Shown here: positions 22,541-34,300 of the stretch, piece after piece
How positions within the stretch are numbered: the stretch's first letter is position 1
Layout: each line of letters begins with the position of its first letter
DNA from: Takifugu bimaculatus
Taxonomy: Eukaryota > Chordata > Actinopteri > Tetraodontiformes > Tetraodontidae
Direction of reading: 5' to 3'
NCBI GenBank assembly: GCA_004026145.2
Contig: CP034996.1
Span: forward strand, 10,717,282 to 10,781,281
Length of the DNA stretch: 64,000 nt
Notes under the pieces: model-generated
Database searches by the model: none
Told to the model about the DNA's origin: nothing
What the model saw: only the letters and a program-made list of their open reading frames with translations
Position numbers and translations under genes: made by a program

Positions 22541-23429
22541 GGGTGGGCGGAGCCTGGCAGCTCCTGTGCTTTCAATGTATGTCTGGGGGTCTTTACACCT
22601 CTTCTGGGGCAAACTTTTCCATCCACCGGGGAAAATGTGTGGCACCCGTTGAGGACATGCAGTAGGATAATGAGATGTTGTGCACGTGGAACCTGTGCAG
22701 ACCAATGTAAAGAGTTCAGCCTCCACTCCAGTCCTGCGTTCCCCATCAGAGATCTTTGTTTTCCCTGTTTTCCACCAGCCTCCGGAGCCTTTACGTGAAA
22801 TATGGGAATGCTTTTTTAATCGCCGCCCTTGGAAATCATAGAACTGCAACGTGTGCAAACGCACGATAAAAGATGCGAGTTGTGTCACGCTAACGGGAGT
22901 TTTATAAGAGTTAGGGTCTCTCTTCTAACGAGAAATAGAGAGAGGATGAATAATTAAGGATTTGTTTACCGTTTCGGATCATTTGCAGGAGTCTCTGGGA
23001 ACCTCTTCCTCTGGCCTCGTGTCTCAGGGTCGGCGCACGGCGGCTTATTTCTCCTGATTACTCAGATTTAACATTTAAACTCTGTGACCTTGGTTGATTC
23101 GAGGCGACTGCTGCGGGCGCCGCCGCCGTGCGCTCCCACGAGCTGAGCGAGCCAACCGTGTTGCTGGGTTTGGGTCACATGATCTGGCACGGGCCGTTCT
23201 TAAAGGTTCAGTGAGCGTTGGTTTTTGTCCAGGCTGAACCCCTCCCGTGGTCAGATGGGCTGTAATATATGATCCTGTTCCCCACATGAGTTAATGATGA
23301 GGTTTTCATACCTGTAACTTTACTGAATAATCTGCTGAATAATTCTTCATTCGATATGAGTGAAGATAAATTTGTGGACAGCTGCGAGGCATGGAGAGGC
23401 ATTTATTAGAAAAAGAAAAAAAAAGAAGT
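22541..23429. other. Intron, unique sequence
   Basis: Mixed composition with no repeat or gene recognised. An ATG-ATC-TGG word at 23179 resembles the start of the human CADM2 signal peptide but stops after 11 codons. Confidence 0.35.
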
Positions 23430-23610
23430 GCCACATGGGGGGAAATCCTAGATAATTAACCAACTAAATTCCCTCGCCATCCAGATTTATTTAAAAATAA
23501 ATTACCAGCAGTGTGAAATGACTGGCTAAGCTGTCCACATTATGGGCTGCATTATGGCGGAGCAGTCATGAGCCGCACAGTGAGCCAGATAAAGAAGCTC
23601 GGGAAAAGTC
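23430..23610. promoter_or_regulatory. Candidate regulatory element with MEF2-type site
   Basis: AT-rich unique block. ATTTATTTAAAAATAAAT (23485-23502) is an inverted repeat containing TTAAAAATAA, a match to the MEF2 consensus YTAWWWWTAR. Homeodomain-like GATAATTAACC lies at 23451. Inferred only. Confidence 0.25.
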
Positions 23611-25432
23611 CCCCCCCCAGATTTATGGTCTGTTTCCTGTAAAACGTGAGTGCAGATGAGCCGGGAGGAGCGTGCAGCAGGTCTCATCAGGCTTCGGTAA
23701 TCTGCTCATTTAAATGTTGTTGTAGCAGCAAACTTCTTTTTTCTGTTGTGTTTTGATGGAATTAGCTAAAGAGGGAAATGGAAGATACCTTCTGCCCCCC
23801 CCACCTGAAACGGTTCCTCCTGTGGCCTAATCTCTGCGCGCCTGTTTTGCTGCTGAGCTTTAATCCACTGAGTCTCTTTATTCCTTATTCAGCCTCCTCA
23901 GTCTGACCCCCACCAATCTTTAGCCTACAGACGCCACGTCCCTCGCCACGTCCCTCGCCGGCTCTCTGAGCTCTGGGGTGCGTGTGAAGGCATTTACCTC
24001 CTTTTGGTTCCTCTGAATTGATTTTTGTCCCGGCAGCGCAGTAATTCGCTCATCCTGAAGGGGCCCAATAGTCAGGATGACCTTGTTCAGCGGGATTGAC
24101 GCAGCCCAGATACTGATAAAACATGTATGAGAGCCCTTCCAAGCAAATGCCCCTGCGTCCGGAGTCTTTATTAAAGCATTGGCTCGGGTTAAGCGAGATG
24201 GCTGCTGGGACGGGACGGTCGACTCGGAGGGGTGATAAATAAACATCAGGAAGGTGAAGGAAGACTGGGAGAGCAGGTGGGAGGGTTCCGTGAGTGCTGG
24301 GCTGTAAAACAGCTGTCTGAGAGCGGCGCTCCGACCAAGATGGATGCGACGGCTGCACGGGACGGCGTCCGCCGGCCGGAGCGCCCTCTTCCCCGACAGG
24401 AGGTGCGTTCAGAGTCGTCTCCGGGAACTTAGCGAATCCTTTATGTTCCGGCTAAATAATGCATGAGAGGAGATGCGGGAGGGAGCCGCGTCGCCGTGTT
24501 GCTGAGCAGGATCGCGCCTCACGGCCGACTCCCCGGCAGAGTCACCACCCCTCGCCTCCGTCCAAGGCGGCGTTGGCCAACACGGAAACGGTCAGTTGCA
24601 CGTTGTACTCGGATGGACCCCCATCAGAATAATCCCAGTTAGGAAGAGGGAAGGAATGAGGGCTGGTGGGAGAAGCTAGTTTGGCTTCAGGCTTTGTTTG
24701 ATGCGTTCTTATCAGGGCTGAGACGGAGACCGGGAGTACTCACACACAGGTCCCGTGAGTGACACACACACAAACACACCATGAGTGTGCGAGGAACCTT
24801 CCCTCACAGAGGAGGAAGACTATGGAACGACTCCACAGAAATGCTAACTGCAGCGTCCGCTCTCACTGGCACACAAGCGTGACATCCTGCGCTAGCCGCA
24901 ACATTTCGCCTCGTCACGTTTGGTTTTAATCTTTTCCAAGATGGAGCGGCGGGTCGTGACCAGGATCGAAACATTCCTGAGCAGAGACGGCCTCCATCAT
25001 AAAAGCGCTACTTTTCTATTTGGATGTGATTAACTGATGAGCTTTAATCACTGTGCTGTACACTCTGGGTCTGTGGTCCTACCCGTGTTCTCCCCATGAG
25101 CTCACATATTGTTCCAGATTTGGGCCCCTTTAGCTCCGCTGTGCTCGCCGTCCTCCAGCTCTGCTGCACTCAGGCGCTGATGTGAAACAAGGCCATCTCC
25201 GTATTTATTCCCATTCAGGAGATTCACTTAAGAGGCTGAAATTCATGTAAAGTCAACCAGGACTCAGTGGGGACCACTCGCTTGCTCCCCGGCTTTTCCT
25301 GTCTCTGCCTCTCAGAGTCTCTGACTCCTGCGTTCCGCCTGCCTTTTGCTGTCTTCAGTCATTTGGTCTTTTTCTGTGTCTCGGTGGCTCCTCAACCCTC
25401 ATATCACCACAAGAATTCCTGGGTTATTTACT

Positions 25433-25433
<1 letters not shown>

Positions 25434-25468
<35 letters not shown>
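25434..25468. repeat. (TAT)n trinucleotide microsatellite
   Basis: About 11 units of TAT/ATT. Confidence 0.92.
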
Positions 25469-25839
25469 GGCAGAGGGTTTGGCACATTCAATGCTCTAAA
25501 CTGCACCTTTATGTTTGAACAAGACTCAAATTTGCCCCTTAGTGACACAGACTAAACGTCCTTAGGTGGCGATCAGGTGACTTCCTGTCATGTGACCGGG
25601 ACAGGAAGTGACTTCCCCAAAATGGCTCATCACCTGGAAACAAAAATGAAGGATAAAGCTCCTTTCAAAAGCCTGTGAACTGATCCCAGAGGTCACTTAA
25701 AACACAGTTTAAGAGCTGAAATGTGACGACATGAACAGTTAACCTGCATCACCTTATTTATAAAATAGTAAATAGTGTCTGAATTTATAGTCTAAGGTAT
25801 TTAATGTACACACCCGTCTAAAATATGTTCATACAACAG

Positions 25840-25965
25840 CACTTGCTCTTTTTGCACGGCTGGTTAATGCTAAGCTGCATTTTGTTGCTCTGTGCCTGTA
25901 CATGTGCAACAACAATGAAGTTGAATCTAATCTCATCTAATCTTATTTCTTACCTAAAAAATACA
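25840..25965 (+). mobile_element. 5'-truncated retroelement 3' tail (LINE/SINE-type)
   Basis: The run CTGTACATGTGCAACAACAA, then TGAAGTTGAATCTAATCTCATCTAATCT, matches the characteristic 3' end of a common teleost non-LTR element or SINE: a GTGCAATGACAATAAAGTT-like word followed by a short TCTAA tandem tail. Only the 3' end remains. The family cannot be named with certainty. Confidence 0.6.
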
Positions 25966-26129
25966 AATCAAAGTACAAACAGCCAAATTCCAATAATTAA
26001 TATATTACTATTGCTGAAGCTCAATGTAACATATCACAATCTATGATCTGTGATAAAAATGAGCGTTATTTAAAAAACCATAATAGAAATGAGTTTAGAT
26101 TCCTTTTTAGGGAAATCTGTCTGAGGTCT

Positions 26130-26188
26130 GGGTTAACCAGAGGTTACCAGAGGTTAACCAGAGGTTAACCAGAGGTTAACCAGAGGTG
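26130..26188. repeat. 11-bp tandem repeat (AGGTTAACCAG)n
   Basis: About five copies, one with a single-base deletion. Each carries the palindrome GGTTAACC. Confidence 0.9.
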
Positions 26189-26332
26189 ATGCAGGCCAAC
26201 GCCTGTTGTCTCAGATCACAAATCTAAAGCTGGTGTGTTTTTTATTCCTTTAAATCTCTTGACCGTTGCTCATTCAGTGCATCCTCCAAAAGCAGGTTGT
26301 ATTCCTCAGTGACGGAGCAGCTGCACGCACTC

Positions 26333-26388
26333 ACGTGCACGCACAGGTTCAGAAACCTGCACACGTGCACGCAGCAGACACCTGATCT
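26333..26388. repeat. Short inverted repeat with duplicated CACGTGCACGCA
   Basis: CACGTGCACGCA occurs twice, on either side of the 16-nt palindrome CAGGTTCAGAAACCTG. CACGTG is a canonical E-box. Confidence 0.75.
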
Positions 26389-26576
26389 GGAGGTTCTGCT
26401 CTCCAGAAGGAGCATGAATAAAACAGGAGTGCAGAGGCTTAGCGAGGGGCGCAGACACGGTGCGCTTGCAGATGTCTTCCTGCCACAGTGTCTGGCTGCG
26501 GATTTACGGGAGTTTGGTCGCCAACTGCTCCCGGAATACTCACGTTTTTATTTTATTCAACTGCCTGTAGAGAGAC

Positions 26577-26628
<52 letters not shown>
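26577..26628. repeat. (CA)n microsatellite
   Basis: About 52 bp of CA. Confidence 0.95.
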
Positions 26629-26632
<4 letters not shown>

Positions 26633-26756
26633 CACACGTCTCTCATTCCTGTGGTCATTTTTTTCCCTGTGATTTGATCAGATTGGTCAGTTTTAGCCGT
26701 GCGCGGCGGCTATGTGGTTTCAAGTATGATTCAAACATGAATATGAGGCAGAAAGA

Positions 26757-26784
<28 letters not shown>
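26757..26784. repeat. (TG)n microsatellite
   Basis: About 28 bp of TG, inverted relative to the CA repeat 130 bp upstream. Confidence 0.93.
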
Positions 26785-26790
<6 letters not shown>

Positions 26791-29700
26791 CTCTTAGCTG
26801 GTGTCAGAATCGATACTTTCAGATCTCCAGGGTTACGCCTCCCTGCTGCCGAAGCAGTTATGAATTCTGAAGACTCAGCTGACGGAACCTCCGACCCTGG
26901 AAATCAGCCGCTGAATAGAAATGAATGCAGTTGTTCCTGCCTGTGTAAACAAATGGAACGCCTGGAGCGCGGGTGGGAAAAAGCAATTCGTGTTTGATGA
27001 TTTATCCTTCTAAATGATTTCATATTCATCCTGAATGGCAACAGTCGCCCTGTGAGAGGCTGGAGGCCGTCGTGAGCCCCAGCGTCCCTGCAGGGAAGGT
27101 TGAGGCTCTCCCGGTCGCACATTTCACTCATGCTAACGCAAATGGTTTTCAAAATGCCGAATAAATGAGAAAATCTGTTTTCATGTCACGTAACATGACA
27201 AGAGTCACAAAGATAAGATGGATCAACATTACAATGTTGAGGTCGGCTCCTAACCAGCTCCTAACCAGCTCCTAACCAGGATTATCACGTTATTTCCTGT
27301 GTTTCTGAGTCAGGAGAGCTGAGACTAGGCTAAGCTAGCATAGCTAGATAGGGCGCAGGCAATAATATGCTAACGTTGCCTTTGCATCAACTGTTATGTT
27401 GTTGACAGTGACGGTGAGCTCCAACTAATGGATTTAGAGATCATCTTTGACCTTTCCCTTAAGCCAATTTTCCTGAGTTAATGCTGTAGCCGCGCTGTTC
27501 AAGCCCGGCTTATATCGGCAGGGTCCGTGCTCCAGCGTTTGTCTTTATTCACGACTGCGTGCGCCCACTCCACTTTGCCAGATAAGAGGTGCAGAGGGAA
27601 TCCTATGAAAGCTTAATGTGCAGCTTCACGTTTTGAAAGGAAGTGCATTTGGGGCTCCGCGCCACCTTCAGTCCTCTCACAACCTCCGTCTCCTGGCTGC
27701 AGATCCCACTCAAGCCCGCTTTCCTGCAGCACCTCGACCCGTGTGAGAAAAAGCGCGGCATCAACGAGCCAAGGTGCTAACAGACACCGACACAGGCCTG
27801 TAGTCATAGCGAGCATGACAGCTAAAGTAGCTCCGAAAGGTCTGTTCGGACCAGACAGAGTCCAGGTTCTGGTGTCAGCGCTCCGTTTTTCACCTCTAAA
27901 TTCATCCTTGCAGAAAGATTCTCCTTTTTCTCCCCCACAGGTGACAGTTTTAAGGTCAAGCAGGCATTTAAGAACGCGTCTGAATTAAAGGGCTGAATAC
28001 TGGTGGTGTTAGCTGAATTTTCTTCCTCTGTCGCCACCTCCTCTCGGGTTTGAAGGGTCCTCGTGTCGTGCAGCATGTGACAGAGTGGCGGTCGAACAAC
28101 AGCGTGAGGTCACGTTTCCATGGTGGAGCCGATGTGGATGAATCAGTTCTATATCTCCTCCATTACGCTGAATGTTTCTCACAGTTTTAAAAGTGCATGG
28201 AAACAATTCCCGGATGGAAGAGCGTCGTGCGGAACACGCAGGAGCACGTGTGGCTGTCAACGCGGACAGAGACGCTACATGTGTCCTGTCCCGCCATCCG
28301 GAGGAACAAAGGAGGATCCGTCTCATGTTGGGGACCGACTCATTTTCTCTGTTGGTTTTGCCTGTTGTTGCCGTTCTGATAAAAGCCCAGTCAGGGTCAC
28401 AGCGGGGCCCCGAGGCCTGTTAGCGTTAGCCACGGTCCCTGTTGTTAGACCTTTTGTAGATGTGCCGCGCGCTCGGCGATGTCAGGACCAAATGACTCGC
28501 TGTGATTCTTCTGTGGGCGAAGCCAAAAAAAAAGGTTCTATTTGACTTCGTGTCAGGCTGAACTTGTTCTTTAGAGCCACTGCAGACGTGAGAAATGTCA
28601 GGGTTTTTTTTGCTTTTTCCGGGAACGTTGAGTCGTTCCCTGGTTTAATCACAGCGAAGCCTGAACGGACCATCGGGGGTCTGGCAAAGTCACGATACTC
28701 AACAGAAAAGGGAACATCTGAGGTCAAACCCGAGTTAATGACGCCGCAGGATTCAGGAAGCCTCTGTATCTGGGCAGCCTCGGACAGCCCCGTCCCATTC
28801 AGAACCTCAGCACACCACAAGTCCAACAAGCTGGCAACAGGTGGGCTCTGCCTGGTGGGATGGACGGGCCAACATGGTGAACCGGATGTTGGGGAGTTTG
28901 TTCTGTGATAGTTCTCTAACTTCAGTTTGGTTCTGCTTCGTCCAGGATTGCGCCTTGATAACAAAATCTGCGTTTCTTTGTCCGAATCCACCATTTAAAT
29001 TGAAAAATGTGGGCAACTTTCTCAGTTTCTAAGCCGTCTCTGGCTGCTGGTGTCCCAGCAGAATCGGCGCCATCTCATTTACGTCCGTGTTCATTGGAAA
29101 TGAGCCACACTCAGAGCTGCTCACGGGCCGACTTCAAAGCTAACTTTACGCTCCCTCATCCTTCCTCCATCTTTGCATCACACATTTCTCCCTCAGTGCT
29201 CTTCTTTAGTCTCCAGTTTGTGGCCGTGCAGGACGCCTCTCCGTGTCCTCGTCTGTCTCGCCGTGCGGCGTTCGCCTCCTTCCCCTCGTCCTGCATCACA
29301 GTCCCCAATTACCGCGAGTCAGCTCGGTTCAGTGCAGAACAAAGGCTAATTTGAGGCATGTCACGAGCTAATTTGTGACATGTGGGTAGCTCTTTGAAAC
29401 GATATCACACATCGGCTGTTGGGTGTCACGAGCGAGTCAAGCTGGGGGGAAACAGCTCTTCTCTTTGATCTCATTAGCAGCCTCGTTCCACTTATCTTTT
29501 CGTGGCGTATCGGAGGCGCGCTGGTTGCTTATTGCCTCTATGAAAAGGTCAGTTAAGAGAGCTGAGAAAGCTGCTCCGCTGATCCGTCCCAGAGTTTACG
29601 TCCATACGTGGAGAGCTTGGTCATAACGACCAAACCGGACAGGCGCGTTTGAAGCCAGCGCAACGGCCTTTTGCTTTGATTTAGGTTGTCCTCAGCCTTC

Positions 29701-32560
29701 GTCATCGCCGCACGTTGTTAATGTGGACGGCAAAAGGACTGGGATCTTTTGGAGGTACATTTAGCTTGAGTGCATCAGAAAGAGCACGATGGCCTTCGTA
29801 TCCAGGCAGCAAAAAGTATTTCTATGACAAATTATGAAGTAAATAATGTCTTTGACCTGCATGCGGCCTAAAATTGTTTCCAACTTAGAAAGACCGACAA
29901 TGTTTGAGCTGTGGAGAGGAAAGCCTCAGAAAATGGGATTCAGTTAAAGCCTAGAATCCAAAAAAGCCGTTTGTAGACTTTTGTCTCATGTGCGGCTGCA
30001 CTAAATTCAGCCAGGAAACCGGATTATTGCAGGTGTTTGTGTTTCTCTCTGTGTTTTTACCATTTTTACTGTGAAAATGTGTTTTCCCAGACAAATTGGG
30101 AGGAAAACGCACCAATAAAAGCACTAAAATAATGCACAAATCCACAGTAGCACAGCTTCTCTCCGCTTGCATCGCTACACAAAAGACACAAAATTGTTGT
30201 ATTCTCAGTGTGGATGTTGTTTCAATGTTCGTGTGAACACGTAAATGTTCTCATAATCCTTGTGGATCCTCTCGGATCACCTGATACAACTTCAGCTCCA
30301 GCTTTTGAAAGCTTTTAAAGGCCCACTCTTGTAACTATGGCAACAAAATTACACAGAATTCAGACGCAGGCACTTCCCTGTAAATTGTTCTCAGAAATGC
30401 GGGCAGCCGCAGGAACTGCCTGCGTCAATTTGTGTGCAGACGAAGACAATACGAGGCGGATATATGGAAGCCCCGCCCAGATGGTGATCAACCAATCACA
30501 AGTGGGCACGGCTGCCAGTTAGGAGGTCATAGGTCACCTGGTGCATTAGTGGGATAAACACACAGACAGACACACGTCTAAAAGCTAAATTATTGCTAAT
30601 TACGCCTTGATTTGCTTTAGCCCCGCCCCCTCAGCTCCTCCAGCTGTGACCCCGTGACCTTGGCTCTCCTCCTGCCCCCCGCCCGCCCCTCCCTGCGTGA
30701 GCCACTGCACGTCTCCAGGCTTGGTGAATAAAACATCCGCCAGCGGTGGTGAAATATCGAGCAGAAATACAGTCGCACCGAGAGGTCGTCCTGGCGGTGG
30801 GGGGGGGTGGAGGAAATAGAGAGGAAAAGCGGCACCTTCGGGGGGGAAAGAGGGGGCGACGCCTCAGAGACGGACGTCAACGATGAAGGGAGGTGTGACA
30901 GCAGGGCTCCTCCGTCCGTGTTGGTGTGTAAAAATGAGACGTTTATCCATAAAGTGACACAAACACACACCAGGGTGTCCTTTCTCAGCTTCAGGGGTGT
31001 GTTGGTCCCCCCCCCTCACATTTCTGTTCCTCCTCACGGGTCAGGACGTCTGATAAACTGGGACAGCGGGCGTCGGCTTAACCACAGAAATCTGCAGCTT
31101 CGAACCCTTGAATGTTTCAGCACGGCGGTTTAGCGACGCTCTGATTAGCATCCTTTGCTCTGCGTCAGTCGTGCTGGTTTCCTCTTATGTAAAACCTGTA
31201 AAAAAGGTTATTTAATGACGTCAATGACTCGGACTCCATACGCTCCATCTATACTGTGACAGCACGCCAACCACTAATTACAACTCTTCAGCCTGCAAAC
31301 TCAGGAAACTCCACGGGGACGCTGCAACCTTAGCAATCATCAAGGAGCTTAGCATCTTAGCATCTTAGCTTCTCATGCCTGGACGCCGTCTCCCTTTCAC
31401 ACAATTCATTAACTGCTCTTTTTTTGGCGCCGACACAAAGCCGCAGCGTTAACAGCGGCTCCGTTTTTAATCATCATTAATCTAAAAGAATCCACGGTGG
31501 CTCAGAGATTAATCTGATTCAAATCCGTAGTCCTTCGACAGCCCTCGTTTGTTTGTGTCCCCTTAAAATCTGGGCACGCAGGAACTTCCTTCCAAATGTT
31601 TGCCACTTTTCTTAAACAGATTGAGAGCTGATCCTGCCCCCCCCCCCTCCCCGACGAGCAAACAAGCACTAACCTTTACGCGCCCGCGTCACTTCTCATT
31701 CGAATATTCCAAAGACGACTCTCAAAGTCGCCCAGTAAATCGTGTTTTACATCAGGTAATTCCATAAACTCCTAATGTGATTAGCGCTGCTGTGTGCCAG
31801 GTCCTGTGTCAGCATAATGGGGGGTAATGATGCTGGATGTGACGCTGCCAGACAGAAGGACATGAATCACAGTATTAATGGAGCCGTTCAGTCCCGCGGC
31901 CATTAGAAGGCCGTTAACAGAGGTGGATCAAGACGTGGCGTCAAAATCAGGATCCACCGTGCTAAAACCTGCTAAACGTGGCACCGAGGATGCGCTTTGA
32001 AACATCATAAATACACGTCAAAGCGTAGCATGTTCAGGCTCCCCTCGTTAACGGGAGCCGTGTGAACACATCATCGGGATTTTCATCTGGTTTTGGGGTG
32101 TTTCCATGTTCCCCTTCGAAATCTCCCCCCTCTTTTTTAGGCACTCATCCTTTTCTTTTATCTCCTGCATCTCTTCCTCCGTTTCACCGTCTCCTCTCGT
32201 CTCCTGATGATCTAAACCACCTCCTGGTCCAAAGCGGCTGAGCTCCGATTATTAGTTGAGGGCTAAAAAGTCGTGTCAGGCCTAACGAGGCCGCCGCGGG
32301 ATCGATATCTCCTCCGGTTCCTTCCCTCTGCTCGGCTCCTCTCCACCGACTCCCCACTGGATCCCATCAGTAGAAATGATGAGTTTCCACCTTCCTAAAC
32401 GTGCACGTTCAGCCGTCGGTTCAAAACCTGCACGGTGGCGTTAAAACACCTGATTTAAACAGCCCGAAGATGTTTAAGGACGAGGCACCGAGGGACGGTG
32501 GAACGTGAAGGATACGTCACAGCTAAAACCCCCCTAAATGTGACCAACATGTAGCTGTGA
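26785..32560. other. Intron, unique sequence
   Basis: No gene recognised over 5.8 kb. Small tandem words occur: CTCCTAACCAG three times near 27246-27280, GCTAAGCTAGCATAGCTAG near 27331, and CATCTTAG near 31360. Minus-strand open frames of about 100-170 codons at 28009-28994 show no known family and overlap frames on the other strand. AT-rich unique sequence lies at 29940-30310. Confidence 0.35.
27916..27946 (+). promoter_or_regulatory. Weak recursive-splice-like site (junction 27940/27941)
   Basis: A good pyrimidine tract (CTCCTTTTTCTCCCCCACAG) abuts GTGACA, which is a poor donor. No clear branch point is seen because AGs lie close upstream. A chance match is likely. Confidence 0.15.
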
Positions 32561-33230
32561 TGGACAGGTGACCCGACCTCCAGACGGACAGGTGACCCGA
32601 CCTCCAGACGGACGGGTGACCCGACCTCCTGACGGACGGGTGACCCGACCTCCTGACGGACGGGTGACCCGACCAGCCTGACGGACGGGTGACCCGACCT
32701 CCTGACGGACGTGTGACCCGACCTCCAGATGGACAGGTGACCCGTCCAGCCTGGACCCGACCAGCCTGACGGACGGGTGACCCGACCAGCCTGACGGACG
32801 GGTGACCCGACCTCCAGACGGACAGGTGACCCGACCTCCAGACGGACAGGTGACCCGACCTCCAGACGGACAGGTGACCCGACCTCCTGACGGACAGGTG
32901 ACCCGACCTCCTCACGGACAGGTGACCCGTCCAGCCTGACGGACAGGTGACCCGTCCAGCCTGACGGACAGGTGACCCGACCTCCTGACGGACAGGTGAC
33001 CTGACAGCCTGACGGACAGGTGACCCGACCTCCTGACGGACAGGTGACCCGTCCAGCCTGACGGACAGGTGACCCGACCTCCTGAAGGACAGGTGACCCG
33101 ACCTCCTGACGGACAGGTGACCCGACCTCCTGACCGACGGGTGACCCGTCCAGCCTGACGGACAGGTGACCCGACCTCCTGACGGACAGGTGACCCGACC
33201 TCCAGACGGACAGGTGACCCGTCCAGCCTG
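32561..33230. repeat. 24/25-bp minisatellite (VNTR), about 27 copies
   Basis: Tandem units of ACCTCCTGACGGACAGGTGA plus CCCG (24 bp), interspersed with 25-bp units carrying CCAGCCTGACGGAC; substitutions are CCT/CCA, CAGGTG/CGGGTG and CCGT/CCGA. Because 24 is divisible by three, long arginine/serine/glycine frames open on the minus strand; these are not genes. The units carry CAGGTGACC repeatedly, which is both an E-box core and a donor-like word. Confidence 0.97.
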
Positions 33231-33529
33231 AGCACCTCCAGCTGTACGTTCTACCCTGAGGAGACACGACACTCTTGTTTTCTTTGATCTCTCACTCGTC
33301 TCTTTATTGTCTGCTGGTCATCCTCAAGCTTTGATCTCCTGGATGGACCTGAGGGAGCAGAACAGGGACCCGCGGGGCCTCCTGGGGGGTGTTGATGGCA
33401 GAACTGTAGCGTCATCAGGCCAGATGGAAGTGCTCAGGAGCACAACTGTTTCCTTTCCTGTGCTTAAGATCTACACTTAAGGCCTTTTTATTAATTGCCG
33501 TAATATGACGCAGCCTTCAAAACCATCAA

Positions 33530-33530
<1 letters not shown>
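33231..33530. other. Intron, unique sequence
   Basis: Nothing recognised. Confidence 0.4.

Positions 33531-33610
<80 letters not shown>
33531..33610. repeat. (GT)n microsatellite, 80 bp
   Basis: The longest uninterrupted dinucleotide run in the window. Confidence 0.97.
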
Positions 33611-33614
<4 letters not shown>

Positions 33615-34216
33615 CATGATGCCAGCGCGTGTGTGTGACATCACACGGCAACCCCTCGCTAAACCCTCTTATCCTTCCTCTGGAGGCTCAGCTTAGTGTA
33701 AACAAAGGGAGGGAGTGCGGAGAAAAGGAGGCAGAGTGGATTATCTCCCCTCTCCTCTTGAATCCGGGGGAGATCAGCGAGTCATTTATACAACATAATT
33801 CATTTAAAATGCCATATTCCCCAAAAACTAATGGACTTAATCACGAGGTTCGTCGCTGGCTCCCGTCTGCGGAGGCAGCCAGTCAGCGGCGAGGTGTCGC
33901 TCCAGTTCGGCGCCGCAGCGTGAAAGCTTGTAAAATTAGCGCCACTGTGTGTAATGTGGGTATTTTCTCCTGCCTTTGATTTCCTCTCAGTCCAATTCTG
34001 AGCTGTACTTAATTTTGCTCTAATGAGCCGGATTTCGCTGCTGCGGCTCGTTTGTCTGTGCAGCCGATCATCTAAACGCAGGCGAGGCCCCCGACTGGGA
34101 GCCGACACGGATACGGCGGCTGTTGTTTTGATGGCTAATTTGCAAAGCCAAAGAAACCTTGAATGCGTTTTTACTGCGTGACGGAAGAGCGACGGATTTG
34201 CGGCGCCTCGCGCTCG
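33611..34216. promoter_or_regulatory. Candidate noncoding element block
   Basis: 33770-33990 is AT-rich and unique (CATAATTCATTTAAAATGCC), and 33990-34150 has further low-CpG unique sequence with CTTAATTTTGCTCTAATGAG. Both have enhancer-like composition. No coding potential recognised. Candidate only. Confidence 0.22.
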
Positions 34217-34300
34217 CTAACCTCAACCTCTGCTTTCTGTTTGTGTCTTTCATATCTGCGCCCCGACGGCCCGACCCTCCCCCCCGTCCATCAGGTAAGC
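34217..34300 (+). promoter_or_regulatory. Candidate recursive splice site 3 (junction 34294/34295)
   Basis: CTAAC (34217-34221) is followed by 72 nt with no AG, first T-rich and then C-rich (CCCTCCCCCCCGTCCATCAG). The AG at 34293-34294 abuts GTAAGC, a strong 5' splice site. The long AG-exclusion zone is characteristic of a used 3' splice site. No convincing second donor follows within about 200 nt, which weakens the vertebrate RS-exon model here. Confidence 0.42.

Larger units (their letters stand above)
23611..26134. other. Intron, unique sequence; AT-rich block at 23990-24250
   Basis: 23990-24250 is unique low-CpG sequence that looks like a candidate noncoding element. (TAT)n occupies 25434-25468. 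A retroelement tail lies at 25840-25965 and is listed separately. No gene recognised. Confidence 0.35.

Noticed and set aside
23179..23214. ATG ATC TGG, resembling the start of the CADM2 signal peptide
   Set aside because: Reads a stop after 11 codons with no hydrophobic core and no phase-1 donor.
32455..33272. Minus-strand open frames of 249-270 codons
   Set aside because: They translate the 24-bp VNTR; two frames are open simultaneously because the period is divisible by three. No start context, splice signals or family.
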